Shown: one piece after another, positions 18,303-28,474 of the stretch
Position numbering within the stretch: position 1 is the stretch's first letter
Layout: every line of letters begins with the position of its first letter
From: Acidobacteriota bacterium
Lineage (GTDB): Bacteria > Acidobacteriota > UBA4820
Reading direction: 5' to 3'
Assembly: GCA_029559035.1 (NCBI GenBank)
Contig: JAKQCT010000003.1
Span: 1-64,000 of the forward strand
Length of the DNA stretch: 64,000 nucleotides
Program-made: the position numbers and the translations under genes
Notes under the pieces: model-generated
What the model was told of the DNA's origin: nothing
Seen by the model: only the letters and a program-made list of their open reading frames with translations
Databases searched by the model: none

Positions 18303-19538
18303 ATGTTCAAGAGAATAGTGGCCATGACCTTCATCTTCATCTGCACGACCATCGCGTGGATGATCCTCGGCACCATAACTAACGTCCGGACGTACCAGTT
18401 CGACGGAAAGCTCAAGAAGGCCGTCGGCCAGCTCTGGGGCACCGCGCAGCAGCAGCAGGCGCCGCTCCTTTTCCAACAGGTAAAAAGAGAAGTTACTGCA
18501 ACGACAACAAAAGAGGGAAAAGTAATCGAAGAAAAAGTCGTTATGACAGATAACTATCCCGCTATCCTGGGAGGTTCGAGCATCAACGTAAAGATAAAGC
18601 TAGACCAGAGGAAGAAAGGACTACTATGGTACTCCGTGTACAAAGTAGCGTTTGACGGAAAGTACCTTATCAAGAATCCTTCTGCTGAAGAAGCTTATTA
18701 CCTCTTCGAGTATACCTTTCCCGCTTCGGACGGCGTCTACGACAACTTCACGATGAAGATAGGCGGAGTTCCCGTCGAAGACCTGAAACCAGCCGCGGGG
18801 AAAATATCGGAGCTCATCCGTCTTGATCCCGGCGGGGAGAAGAGCGTCGAGATCGCCTACCAGTCGCAGGGGATGGACGAATGGTGGTACAACTTCGGAA
18901 AGGATGTCTCCCAGACGAAGAACTTCTCGCTTGTAATGGAAACCGATTTCAAGAAAATAGATTTTCCCGAGAACAGCATCTCGCCCGTCTCGAAACGCGA
19001 GACACCCCAGGGCTGGACGCTCGAATGGAGCTACACCAACCTTCTTTCGGGGATACAGATCGGGATGAAGATGCCGCAGAAGATCAATCCCGGCCCGTTC
19101 GTCAGCAAGGTGACCTACTTCGCCCCGGTCTCACTCTTTCTTTTCATGTTCCTGATGTTCATCATAACTGCGGTGAAAAAGGTGAACATACATCCGATGA
19201 ACTATTTCTTCATCGCCTGCGCGTTTTTCAGCTTCCACCTGCTGATGGCGTACCTCGCGGACCTCGTCAACCTGACGCTCGCCTTCGTCATATCGTCCGC
19301 GGTCTCGATATTCCTGGTCATTTCCTACATGAGGATCGTCGCGGGAGTGAGGTTCGCCCTCATCGAGACGGGAATATCGCAGTTCGTTTATCTTATCCTT
19401 TTCTCTTACGCCTTCTTCCTCGAGGGCTACACGGGCCTCGCCATAACGATCGCCTGCGTCATCACTCTGTTCATCGTGATGCAGGTGACGGCGAAGATCG
19501 ATTGGGAGAAGCAGTTCTCCGGAGGCGGGGATCGCTAG
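18303..19538 (+). CDS. CreD-like inner membrane protein
   Basis: N-terminal TM, beta-rich domain (YLFEYTFPASDGVYDNFTMKIGGVPVEDL), then a series of TM helices; resembles PF06123. ATG 18303 with GGAGG. Confidence 0.75.
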   Translation: MFKRIVAMTFIFICTTIAWMILGTITNVRTYQFDGKLKKAVGQLWGTAQQQQAPLLFQQVKREVTATTTKEGKVIEEKVVMTDNYPAILGGSSINVKIKLDQRKKGLLWYSVYKVAFDGKYLIKNPSAEEAYYLFEYTFPASDGVYDNFTMKIGGVPVEDLKPAAGKISELIRLDPGGEKSVEIAYQSQGMDEWWYNFGKDVSQTKNFSLVMETDFKKIDFPENSISPVSKRETPQGWTLEWSYTNLLSGIQIGMKMPQKINPGPFVSKVTYFAPVSLFLFMFLMFIITAVKKVNIHPMNYFFIACAFFSFHLLMAYLADLVNLTLAFVISSAVSIFLVISYMRIVAGVRFALIETGISQFVYLILFSYAFFLEGYTGLAITIACVITLFIVMQVTAKIDWEKQFSGGGDR

Positions 19539-20769
19539 GGAGGGATATTTCCTTTCCGTCATAGGGGGCGGCCCGGCGGGGCTCTTCTGCGCGGCTAAGG
19601 CGGCAGTAAAGGGCAGGAGAATTATTCTTTTGGAGAAGAACGACTCTCCGGGGCGGAAACTCCTAATGACCGGAGCGGGCCAGTGCAACATTACCCACGA
19701 GGGAGATGTGGCGGATTTCATCTCCCATTACGGCGACAACGGGAAATTCCTGAAACCGGCCCTCATGAATTTTCAGAACAGGGACCTCGTCAAGTTCTTC
19801 GACGAGAGAGAGCTTCCCGTCACTTCTGAGCCGGGCGGAAGAGTCTTTCCCGCCGTCCGCAACGCGGTGAAGGTGCTCGAGGTCCTACAAAAGGCGTGCG
19901 CCTCGAGCAAGGTCGAAATAAAATTGGGAGACCCGCTCCTGCAAATCTCGCGAAAGGAAAATGGTTTTCACCTTCTCACGAAAAGCGGGGAGCTTTTCTC
20001 TGAGAATGTCGTTGTCGCCACGGGCGGGATGACCTATCCGCAAACCGGTTCGACGGGCGACGGGTACGCTTTTGCTAGAAGCCTCGGCCACAAGGTGACA
20101 GAGACCGGGACGGCCCTCGCGCCAGTCATCGTCAAGGATCACAAAATGGCTTCCCTTTCGGGCATCTCTTTCGCGGAAGCTGTCGTTTCTCTTCATCGCG
20201 GCATGAAAAAACTCGCGGAAAAGAGCGGCGACCTGCTGATCACTCATACCGGCCTATCGGGGCCGGTCATCCTCGACATCTCAAGGTTCATCCGCAAGGG
20301 GGACACGATGAGGGCGTCGTTCGTTAAAGGCATGAGTGAAGCCGAGATGGACGCGCTGCTTCTCTCGAGGTTCAGGGAATCCGGAACACGGCAGGTAAGA
20401 AAAGTCCTCTCCGTGTTCGGCCTGCCGGAGAGGCTTGTCGATAAGATCCTCGAGCTCGCCAAGATCGCACATGACCAGACGGGAGCGCAGCTCTCAAAGG
20501 AATCACGCCTCCTCCTGGTCGAATATCTCACCGGTTTCCCTTTTGTCGTCAGCCGCCTCGGCGGAGTCGAGGAGGCGATGGTGACGAGGGGCGGCGTCGC
20601 GCTCGAGGAGGTGAGTTCCAGAACGATGGAGTCGAGGCTCGTTCCCGGCCTCTATTTTATCGGAGAGGTGCTCGACATGGACGGCGACACGGGAGGCTAC
20701 AACCTCCAGGCCGCATTCTCGACTGCAGCCCTCGCCGCGAGGGCCGTCCATTATTCAAGCCCCGGTTGA
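19531..20769 (+). CDS. HI0933/BaiN-like FAD-dependent oxidoreductase (start codon non-canonical or unresolved)
   Basis: In-frame reading upstream of the track start gives VIGGGPAGLFCAAKAAVKGRRIILLEKNDSPGRKLLMTGAGQCNITH, then TYPQTGSTGDGYAFARSLGH and LDMDGDTGGYNLQAAFSTA. No ATG/GTG/TTG before the GxGxxG motif; ATC 19531 sits 5 nt after GGAGG. Confidence 0.85.
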   Translation: MAREGYFLSVIGGGPAGLFCAAKAAVKGRRIILLEKNDSPGRKLLMTGAGQCNITHEGDVADFISHYGDNGKFLKPALMNFQNRDLVKFFDERELPVTSEPGGRVFPAVRNAVKVLEVLQKACASSKVEIKLGDPLLQISRKENGFHLLTKSGELFSENVVVATGGMTYPQTGSTGDGYAFARSLGHKVTETGTALAPVIVKDHKMASLSGISFAEAVVSLHRGMKKLAEKSGDLLITHTGLSGPVILDISRFIRKGDTMRASFVKGMSEAEMDALLLSRFRESGTRQVRKVLSVFGLPERLVDKILELAKIAHDQTGAQLSKESRLLLVEYLTGFPFVVSRLGGVEEAMVTRGGVALEEVSSRTMESRLVPGLYFIGEVLDMDGDTGGYNLQAAFSTAALAARAVHYSSPG

Positions 20770-20809
20770 CGACCCCGGAACCAAGTTAGCTTTATAATTT
20801 TCTTCGGGT

Positions 20810-20815
20810 TATAAT
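20810..20815 (+). promoter_or_regulatory. Putative -10 element upstream of pckA
   Basis: Perfect TATAAT preceded by TCTTCGGGT; weak -35. Confidence 0.4.
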
Positions 20816-20848
20816 ACGAAGCTAGGATTTTTCCTATAGGAGGGAACA

Positions 20849-22576
20849 ATGTCAACAACGCCTTACGATCCGAAGGTTTACAAGGAGTTCGCGGACGCCC
20901 TTCCCGCGTCGCTGAAGGGACCCAACATCGAGCATCCGACCATGGCGGAGCTCAAGAAGAAAGCTTACGCGACGGCCCGTTTCACCAAGACAGGCTCGCC
21001 GCTCTGGTATTCCAAGATCTCATCGAGGATGGCAGCGAAGACCGTTTATCTCGGAGACGGCCCGGGAATAGTGGTCCCCAAGCCGACCAAGGTTCAGCTG
21101 GAGATCGTCGAAAAAGCTCCCGGCCAGCTGAAGAAGGTCCTCGAGCTCCTCAAGACGATGCCTTTCGTCCATGTCCGCAGGCAAATGTGCGACAACGCCG
21201 AGTACAACCCGAAATGCAACATCTATGTCTCGGTAGCGGACATCAAGAACTACCGCCTAGCTTACCAGTGGGCGATGACGATGAACGACGTCGACGAAAG
21301 CAAGCCCGGCCCCGAGTTCATCATGATCCACATACCCGAGGAGCACATGATGAGGCTCCAGGTGCTCGTCATCCCCGAGCACAACATCAACATCGCCCTT
21401 GGAACAGACTACACCGGAGAGTGCAAGAAAGGTTTCCTCAGGCAGGCGATGTTCCGCGCAGACCAGCAGGGAATGCTGGGCCTCCACGCCGGAACGAAGA
21501 TCGTCAAGGCGAGGGACCACAAGAAGGACAAGCTGAAGAAGTTCGGCGTCTTCATGTTCGGCCTCACCGCTACCGGCAAATCAACCTGGTCGTGCCACCA
21601 GCTCGGCCTCGACCCGTCGAAGAAGGAAGGCACCTTCGTCGCGCAGGACGACATCGTCATGCTCAAGAAGGACGGCTCTGCTTTCGGAACGGAGCAGAAC
21701 TACTACGTGAAAACCGACGTCGACGTGAAGCTCCAGGAGGCGATGTACAACTCCCTCGTTCACAAGACCGCTCTTCTCGAGAACGTGATGGTGGACTACG
21801 AGGGCAACATCAACTTCCTTGACGAGCGGCTAGGCGAGAACGGCAGGGGCGTCCTCAACAGGAAGCACCTCAAGGTAGAAAGGGACGGGAAAAAGGTCTC
21901 GATCTGCGCCGATTCGATCAACATCCCCACGCTTGAAGAGCTCGACGGCCTCGTATTCGCATTCATCACGAGAAGGAACACGATGATGCCCTTCGCGCAG
22001 AGACTCGATTGGAAGCAGGGTGTCCTCGCCTACCTGTGGGGGGAATCGACCCACTCGTTCGCCACCGTCCCCGAGAAGGCCGGCGAGAGCGTCAGGATCG
22101 TCGGTATGGACGACTTCATCATCGGCGACCAGGGAAGGAAGGTCAACGTTTTTCACGACATCATCAAGGGCCTCGTGGAGAAGTACCCCGGCAAGGTCCA
22201 TTTCTTCCAGTACAACACCGGCGGCATGGGAGAGATCATCAACATAGACAAGGAGACCGGCAAGAAGACCCTCGTCAGGAAGGCGAAGAGAGTTCCCATT
22301 GACGTGATGGCCGCCCTGCAGAGAGGGGACCTGAGAGGCTCCAACGGCTACCGCGAGTGCCCGCTCAAGACCGAGGAGGTCTTCGAGTGCGACGGCAAGA
22401 TCCTCTCCGAGTGGGATCCGAAGAACTACTATTCCGAAGAGGAGATCAAGGTATACATCAAGGAACTGGTTGACGGCCGGAGAGCCTTTACCGACCTGAT
22501 CGCGTCGCAGGGTCTCCGGAAGGAGATCGCCGAGATGGCCTACGCCGAGCTCGAAAGGATCGAAGGGGAAAAGTAG
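20849..22576 (+). CDS. pckA: Phosphoenolpyruvate carboxykinase (ATP-type family)
   Basis: P-loop-like GVFMFGLTATGKSTWSCH; HIPEEHMMRLQVLVIPEHNINIALGTDYTGECKKGFL; AGGAGGGA SD. Confidence 0.88.
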   Translation: MSTTPYDPKVYKEFADALPASLKGPNIEHPTMAELKKKAYATARFTKTGSPLWYSKISSRMAAKTVYLGDGPGIVVPKPTKVQLEIVEKAPGQLKKVLELLKTMPFVHVRRQMCDNAEYNPKCNIYVSVADIKNYRLAYQWAMTMNDVDESKPGPEFIMIHIPEEHMMRLQVLVIPEHNINIALGTDYTGECKKGFLRQAMFRADQQGMLGLHAGTKIVKARDHKKDKLKKFGVFMFGLTATGKSTWSCHQLGLDPSKKEGTFVAQDDIVMLKKDGSAFGTEQNYYVKTDVDVKLQEAMYNSLVHKTALLENVMVDYEGNINFLDERLGENGRGVLNRKHLKVERDGKKVSICADSINIPTLEELDGLVFAFITRRNTMMPFAQRLDWKQGVLAYLWGESTHSFATVPEKAGESVRIVGMDDFIIGDQGRKVNVFHDIIKGLVEKYPGKVHFFQYNTGGMGEIINIDKETGKKTLVRKAKRVPIDVMAALQRGDLRGSNGYRECPLKTEEVFECDGKILSEWDPKNYYSEEEIKVYIKELVDGRRAFTDLIASQGLRKEIAEMAYAELERIEGEK

Positions 22577-22611
22577 CCTTAAACGCTCTTTATAGATAAA
22601 CACGACCATGG

Positions 22612-22638
22612 CGCCGCGGGAAACCGCGGCGTTTTTTC
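22612..22638 (+). terminator. Rho-independent terminator after pckA
   Basis: CGCCGCGG-GAAA-CCGCGGCG followed by TTTTTT. Confidence 0.85.
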
Positions 22639-22726
22639 TTCGGACGCTGGACAAGAAGCCGGTTTTTATCCAAAATAATACTGAAACAAAGCGTCCTGAA
22701 GAGGCGTAGCCATTGTTGGAGTTTTA

Positions 22727-25700
22727 GTGGAGAATGCCGGTATGAAGTCCCTGTCCCTGCGCTTTCGCCTGATGATTTTCCTGACGGTTTTTACCTGGCT
22801 GGCCGTTTCCTCCCAGTCCGTTCAGAACGGTGTAACTTTCCGCACGCTGTCGATCGAGCACGGCCTCTCCCAGAGCATCGTAAACGCGATGACCCAGGAC
22901 AGCCGGGGCTTCATGTGGTTCGTTACAGAGGACGGGCTGAACCGCTACGACGGATACACGTTCAAGATATTCAAGCCGGACCCGAAGGACCCGAACAGCC
23001 TGGCCCACAACGAGATAAAATCGATCTCGGAAAGCTCCGACGGAACGCTCTGGATCGGGAGTTTCTATAAAGGCCTCGAGCATTTCGATCCCGCGACCGA
23101 GAAGTTCGCCCATTATCAGCACGACCCTGCCGATCCCGCGAGTCTCGGCAACAACATAGTATGGGCGGTCCTGGAGGACAGGAAGGGCAGGGTCTGGGTG
23201 GGAACCGGCGGCGGAGGCCTGGACCTGCTGGACAGGAAGACGGGGAGTTTCAGACATTTCAGGCGTGACCCTTCAGATCCTTCATCGATATCGGGAGACG
23301 ACGTCAGGGCGCTTTTTGAAGACAGGGCCGGCGCAATCTGGGTGGGAACCTCAGGCGGCGGGCTCTGCAAGCTCGATCCGGAAACAGGGAAATTCACGCG
23401 TTATACTCGTAGCGCGTCAGATCCCGGCTCGCTCAGTCACGACGACGTGAGAGCGATAGCTGGCGACCCGTCGGGGGCTCTGTGGATCGGTACGAACGGC
23501 GGCGGGCTCAACAGGCTCGATCCGAAGACGGGCAGATTCATTATATACAGGCATTCGGAAGAAGATCCGTCGAGCCTCGGCGACGACCATGTCCTCGCCG
23601 TGATCGTCGATCCGGAAGGGACTATCTGGGCCGGAACCGACGGGGGCGGGCTATCAAGGCTCAAGAACCCGGCGTCGGGGATATTCGCGAACTTCAGGAA
23701 CGACTCTCAGGACCCGAGAAGCATCGGCAGCAACAGAGTCTGGTCCCTCTGCCTGGACAGTTCGATGGTGCTCTGGGTGGGTACTTACGGCGGAGGGGCG
23801 AGCAGGTGCGACCTCAGGAAGAAGAATTTCCTTCTGTTCAGGAACGATCCGAAAGACCCGTCGTCGCTCAGCGACAACATCGTCTGGACATTCTGCGAGC
23901 CGGAAAACGGCCGGCTCTGGGTGGGAACCAACGACGGCGGACTCAACCTCATGGACAGGGCCGCGGGGAAATTCAAGCGTTACCTGCACGATCCTTCCGA
24001 CCCAGGTTCGCTCGGCCACAACTCCGTGAGGATGGTCATCCCGGACCCCGACGGGACGCTCTGGGTGGCGACCAACGGAGGCGGGCTCGACAAGTTCGAC
24101 CCGAAAACCGGCAAGTTCAGCCATTTCCGGCACGACCCCTCGGATCCGGGGAGCCTCTCCCACAACGACCTGCGGATGGTTTTCAGGGACAGCCTCGGGA
24201 CCATCTGGGTGGGGACTCACGGCGGAGGCCTCGACAGGTGGGACCCCGCCGCTTCGAAGTTCGTCCACTATCGTTCGGCGGCGGATAATCCGAAAACCAT
24301 ATCAAGCGATTATGTCAGGATCGCCTATGAGGACAGGAGCGGGGTCTTGTGGTTCGGGACCCAGGGCGCGGGGCTCAACCGTTTCGACAGGGCCGCGGGG
24401 ACATTCACCCGCTTCAGGAACGATCCTCTAGATCCCTTGAGCATTTCAAGCGATTACGTTTTCTCCATCCACGAGGACCGGGAAGGGAGGTTCTGGATAG
24501 CCACCTTCGGCGGAGGCCTCAACAGGATGGACCGCGCGACGGGACATTTTACCGTGGTCAGGAAGAGCGACGGGCTACCCGACGACGGCATATACGGGAT
24601 CCTCGAGGATGGCGGCGGTGACCTCTGGCTCAGCACCAACGCCGGGATCGCGAAATACTCCCCCGGAACCGGAACGGTGAGGGTGTTTACCGTCGAGGAC
24701 GGCCTGCAGAGCAACGAGTTCAACGGCGGCGCCTATTACAAGGACGGAAGGGGCGAGATGTTCTTCGGAGGGATCTCCGGCTTCAACGCTTTCGATCCGG
24801 GACAGATTCTCGACGACCCGTTCAGGCCTCCCGTGGTCATCACGGATTTCAAGATCTCGGGGCGGGCCGTTCCCCTGGGGCCGGACAAGGACGGCAGGAC
24901 GATACTGAAGAGCGTGATCACATATACTCCGGAGATCGTTCTGGGCCACGGAGACAGGGTCGTCTCTTTCGAATTCGCGTCGCTCGATTTCGCTGCGCCC
25001 GAGAAGAACCGGTATTCGTATCGCCTGGAAGGCCTCCAGGACGAATGGATGAACATAGGGACCCGAAGGTTCGTCATGTTCACCACCCTGCCCGCGGGCT
25101 CCTACACTCTCAGGGTCAGGGGGACCAACGGCGACGGGGTGTGGAACGAAGAGGGCGTCACCCTCGGGATACTCGTGAAGCCGCCGTGGTGGAAGACCCT
25201 GTGGGCCTACGGGCTCTACATGCTGACGCTTGCGGGCCTGGTCTTCGTGATAGTCCGCTTCGAGAAGGCGAGGGAGCGGCAAAAACACAAGCTCGTGCAG
25301 GCGGAACTCCACGCCCAGGCCGCCGAGCTGGAGTCGAGGATGATGGAGGCGGAATCACGCGCCATCAGGATAGAGAACGAGCGTAAGAGCCAGGAGCTCG
25401 AAGAGGCGAGGGAACTCCAGCTCTCGATGCTGCCCTCTCACATGCCCGACCACCCTCTCTACGCACTGGCGGCGAGGATCCGGACGGCAACGGAAGTGGG
25501 CGGCGATTACTACGACGTGCATGTCGCGGATGACGGGACGATCACCCTGGCCATCGGGGACGCGACTGGCCACGGGACCCGCGCGGGCATCATGGTGTCC
25601 ATCATGAAGGGCCTCTTCGCGAGACTCTGCGGCGAGCCGGAACTCGACATGATTTTCGGCGAATGCAACAAGACCCTTAGAACGATAGGTCTCGGGCAGA

Positions 25701-26116
25701 TATTCATGGCGTTCGGCATCCTGCGGATAAAGGACGGGGAAGCCCGCGCCATGGGAGCCGCGATGCCGCCGTTCTTCATACACCGGGCCGCCACGGGATC
25801 GATAGAACGAAGCCCGCTCAGCGGCATGTTCCTGGGGACCGAGATAGACCTTCCGTATGAAGAGATCAGGTTCCGGATAATGCCTGGCGACACCATCCTG
25901 CTTCTCTCGGACGGTTACCTGGAACAGCCGGGACCCGACGGAGAGCTGCTCGATTACGAGAGGTGCGCGGAGTATTTCAGGAACGCAGTCAACTGCCCGC
26001 CGGAAGTCATCCTCGAGGAACTGTTCGTCCGCTTCGACTCGTGGCGCGGAGCCCTGCCCCAGTTCGACGATGTCACTCTCCTCGCGGTCCGGGCGAAGCC
26101 GCGCGACCAGGAATAG
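22727..26116 (+). CDS. Two-component-regulator-type beta-propeller (14 blades) + Y_Y_Y domain + TM + SpoIIE-type PP2C phosphatase
   Basis: Fourteen [LIMVF][WF]xxT...GGL repeats; RYSYRLEGLQDEWMNIGTRRF; GGDYYDVHVADDGTITLAIGDATGHGTRAGIMVS. Confidence 0.88.
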   Translation: MENAGMKSLSLRFRLMIFLTVFTWLAVSSQSVQNGVTFRTLSIEHGLSQSIVNAMTQDSRGFMWFVTEDGLNRYDGYTFKIFKPDPKDPNSLAHNEIKSISESSDGTLWIGSFYKGLEHFDPATEKFAHYQHDPADPASLGNNIVWAVLEDRKGRVWVGTGGGGLDLLDRKTGSFRHFRRDPSDPSSISGDDVRALFEDRAGAIWVGTSGGGLCKLDPETGKFTRYTRSASDPGSLSHDDVRAIAGDPSGALWIGTNGGGLNRLDPKTGRFIIYRHSEEDPSSLGDDHVLAVIVDPEGTIWAGTDGGGLSRLKNPASGIFANFRNDSQDPRSIGSNRVWSLCLDSSMVLWVGTYGGGASRCDLRKKNFLLFRNDPKDPSSLSDNIVWTFCEPENGRLWVGTNDGGLNLMDRAAGKFKRYLHDPSDPGSLGHNSVRMVIPDPDGTLWVATNGGGLDKFDPKTGKFSHFRHDPSDPGSLSHNDLRMVFRDSLGTIWVGTHGGGLDRWDPAASKFVHYRSAADNPKTISSDYVRIAYEDRSGVLWFGTQGAGLNRFDRAAGTFTRFRNDPLDPLSISSDYVFSIHEDREGRFWIATFGGGLNRMDRATGHFTVVRKSDGLPDDGIYGILEDGGGDLWLSTNAGIAKYSPGTGTVRVFTVEDGLQSNEFNGGAYYKDGRGEMFFGGISGFNAFDPGQILDDPFRPPVVITDFKISGRAVPLGPDKDGRTILKSVITYTPEIVLGHGDRVVSFEFASLDFAAPEKNRYSYRLEGLQDEWMNIGTRRFVMFTTLPAGSYTLRVRGTNGDGVWNEEGVTLGILVKPPWWKTLWAYGLYMLTLAGLVFVIVRFEKARERQKHKLVQAELHAQAAELESRMMEAESRAIRIENERKSQELEEARELQLSMLPSHMPDHPLYALAARIRTATEVGGDYYDVHVADDGTITLAIGDATGHGTRAGIMVSIMKGLFARLCGEPELDMIFGECNKTLRTIGLGQIFMAFGILRIKDGEARAMGAAMPPFFIHRAATGSIERSPLSGMFLGTEIDLPYEEIRFRIMPGDTILLLSDGYLEQPGPDGELLDYERCAEYFRNAVNCPPEVILEELFVRFDSWRGALPQFDDVTLLAVRAKPRDQE

Positions 26117-26267
26117 GCGCGGAAGGGCCCGGGCACAATTCCGGAGGCGTTCTCAGACTTGATTGTGGTTCGTGCCTGAAGCCTGAAAACTCTTTCATAT
26201 CAAGAAGATAGAAGCATGATCAACTCCGGCGCTCCGGGGAGGCCTTCTCCTTTTCCATTTCATCTAC

Positions 26268-26296
26268 TTGACAAATAAGGGTTTTTGGTTCATCAT
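26268..26296 (+). promoter_or_regulatory. Putative sigma-70 promoter upstream of rplU
   Basis: TTGACA (26268-26273), 17-nt spacer, CATCAT. Confidence 0.4.
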
Positions 26297-26319
26297 ATCC
26301 GTTCGCTATGGAGGATCGA

Positions 26320-26622
26320 ATGTACGCCATAATCAAAACCGGTGGAAAGCAGCATAAAGTCAGCGTGGGCGACAAACTCAGGGTCGAAAGACTGAACGTT
26401 CAGCCCGGAGAGGAAGTCAACTTCACCCCCATCCTGGTCTCGGCGGACAACAAGGTGGACTTCAACGAGAACGGAAAGTGGATCGTGAAAGCCACCGCGG
26501 TGAAAGAGCTGAAAGCCAGGAAAGTGCTTGTTTTTCATAAGAAGAAAAGGAAACAGTACAAGAAGCTCAGAGGCCACAGGCAGATCTACACCCTTATCGA
26601 AGTATCCGCTTTGGAAAAGTAG
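26320..26622 (+). CDS. rplU: 50S ribosomal protein L21
   Basis: [23 protein letters not shown]...[31 protein letters not shown] 26320 preceded by GGAGG. Confidence 0.97.
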   Translation: MYAIIKTGGKQHKVSVGDKLRVERLNVQPGEEVNFTPILVSADNKVDFNENGKWIVKATAVKELKARKVLVFHKKKRKQYKKLRGHRQIYTLIEVSALEK

Positions 26623-26637
26623 CGAGGAGAAGGACCA

Positions 26638-26889
26638 ATGGCACATAAAAAAGGACAGGGAAGCTCCAGGAACGGAAGAGACAGCAACTCCCAGAGGCTG
26701 GGCGTCAAGAGGTTCGGAGGAGAACAGGTCACAGCTGGGACCATCCTTATCCGTCAGCGGGGAACTCCTCACAAGCCGGGACGCAATGTAGGCATAGGGA
26801 GCGACGACACTCTCTTCGCTCTGACCGACGGAAAGGTCGCCTACAGGCACAGGGGCCGCCTCGGCATCTATGTCGATATCGTTCAATAG
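26638..26889 (+). CDS. rpmA: 50S ribosomal protein L27
   Basis: [48 protein letters not shown]. Confidence 0.98.
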   Translation: MAHKKGQGSSRNGRDSNSQRLGVKRFGGEQVTAGTILIRQRGTPHKPGRNVGIGSDDTLFALTDGKVAYRHRGRLGIYVDIVQ

Positions 26890-26898
26890 CAGAGCTTG

Positions 26899-27897
26899 AT
26901 GTTCGTCGATTCGGCTCGGATCTTCGTCAGATCGGGACGGGGGGGAGCCGGAGCTGTAAGCTTCAGAAGAGAAAAGTATGTTCCCAAGGGCGGACCCGAC
27001 GGCGGTGACGGCGGGCGCGGCGGGAACGTCTATGTGGTCGCAAGACACACCCTGAGGACCCTCCTTTCTTTCAAGTACAAGAGAAGGTTCGAGGCGCAGA
27101 ACGGGACTCCCGGGATGGGCGCGCTTAAAAGCGGACCGGCGGGAAAGGACTGCTTCATCTACGTTCCGATCGGAACGCAGATATTCATCGACGGGAACAG
27201 CGAGCCGGTCGCGGATCTCGTGGAGCACAAACAGAAATTCCTTGTCGCCAAAGGCGGACAGGGCGGAAGGGGGAACGCGCGGTTCAAGAGCGCGACGAAC
27301 CAGGCTCCCAGGAGAGCCGACAGGGGCGGGGACAACGAGGAGAAGTGGCTCAACCTGGAACTCAAGCTTCTCGCCGACGTAGGACTGGTCGGAATGCCGA
27401 ACGCCGGGAAATCCACCCTCCTCGCAGCACTCACGAGGGCCAAGCCGAAGATAGCGGCGTACCCGTTCACCACATTGAGCCCGAACCTCGGAGTCGTAGA
27501 GGGAGAACGGCACAGGTCGTTCGTGATCGCGGACATTCCCGGGCTCATAGAGGGGGCCCACAGCGGGTCGGGCCTCGGGGACGAGTTCCTGAAGCATGTC
27601 GAAAGGACGAGGGTTATCCTGCACCTGGTGGATCTTTCGGACGAGACCTCGACGCCTCTTCAAAGACTGAAACTGATTGAAAACGAGCTTTTCATGTACA
27701 ACCCGAAGTTGATGGAAAAGCCCAGGGTCATCCTTGGCACCAAGATCGACATAACGGAAAATTCGGATAAAGAGGAAGAGCTGAGAAGCTTCTGCGTCGA
27801 CAGGGGCGATTCCTACCTGAGGATCTCCGCCGCGGCGCACAAGGGGCTGAACCCGCTCCTTAAGACAGTATGGAGCTACTTCAGGGACGACCAATGA
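26899..27897 (+). CDS. obgE: GTPase ObgE/CgtA
   Basis: MFVDSARIFVRSGRGGAGAVSFRREKYVPKGGPDGGDGGRGG; GMPNAGKSTLLAAL. Confidence 0.98.
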   Translation: MFVDSARIFVRSGRGGAGAVSFRREKYVPKGGPDGGDGGRGGNVYVVARHTLRTLLSFKYKRRFEAQNGTPGMGALKSGPAGKDCFIYVPIGTQIFIDGNSEPVADLVEHKQKFLVAKGGQGGRGNARFKSATNQAPRRADRGGDNEEKWLNLELKLLADVGLVGMPNAGKSTLLAALTRAKPKIAAYPFTTLSPNLGVVEGERHRSFVIADIPGLIEGAHSGSGLGDEFLKHVERTRVILHLVDLSDETSTPLQRLKLIENELFMYNPKLMEKPRVILGTKIDITENSDKEEELRSFCVDRGDSYLRISAAAHKGLNPLLKTVWSYFRDDQ

Positions 27898-28460
27898 AGA
27901 TAGGCGTTCTCGGGGGAAGCTTCGACCCCCCACACAAGGGCCATCTGAAAATAGCGGCGGCGGCAGAGAAGGAACTCGGGCTGGACCTTGTTCTCTTCGT
28001 TCCCTGCTCCTCGCACAAGCTGAAGGGGCATAAGCCGGTTGCGTCGGGCTTTCACAGAGCCAACATGACCGCGCTGGCGATCAGCGGGAAAAAGAACTGG
28101 CTGATCGATACGGTGGAGCTGGAGAAGGGAGGATATTCCTTCACGGCCGACACCCTCAGATACCTGAGAGGGAAATATCCGAAATCCGGACTTTATTTCA
28201 TCATGGGAGCAGATTCCTACAGGGACCTTCCCCGCTGGAAGGATCCCGCGGAGATAAGAATGCTGGCGAAGCTTGCGGTCTTTCCGAGGAGCGGCGCAAA
28301 AATCGAAAAGGCGGGTCGCGAAGACACGATCATGCGAACGAAAGAGGTCCACATAAGTTCCGACGGGATCAGGATAACGATCGCCTCGGGGAAGGATCCA
28401 TCCCGCTTGCTGTCAAAAAGCGTTTGGGAGTATATTCAGAAGCAATCTGTATATTCGTGA
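27894..28460 (+). CDS. nadD: Nicotinate-nucleotide adenylyltransferase
   Basis: MKIGVLGGSFDPPHKGHLKIA; HISSDGIRITIASGKDPSRLLSKSVWEYI; ATGA overlap with obgE. Confidence 0.95.
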   Translation: MKIGVLGGSFDPPHKGHLKIAAAAEKELGLDLVLFVPCSSHKLKGHKPVASGFHRANMTALAISGKKNWLIDTVELEKGGYSFTADTLRYLRGKYPKSGLYFIMGADSYRDLPRWKDPAEIRMLAKLAVFPRSGAKIEKAGREDTIMRTKEVHISSDGIRITIASGKDPSRLLSKSVWEYIQKQSVYS

Positions 28461-28474
28461 AGGACGGAGGCGCG

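Noticed and set aside
26293-27933. 546-aa antisense ORF over rplU-rpmA-obgE
   Set aside because: Opposite three confidently identified genes; no domain-like motifs.
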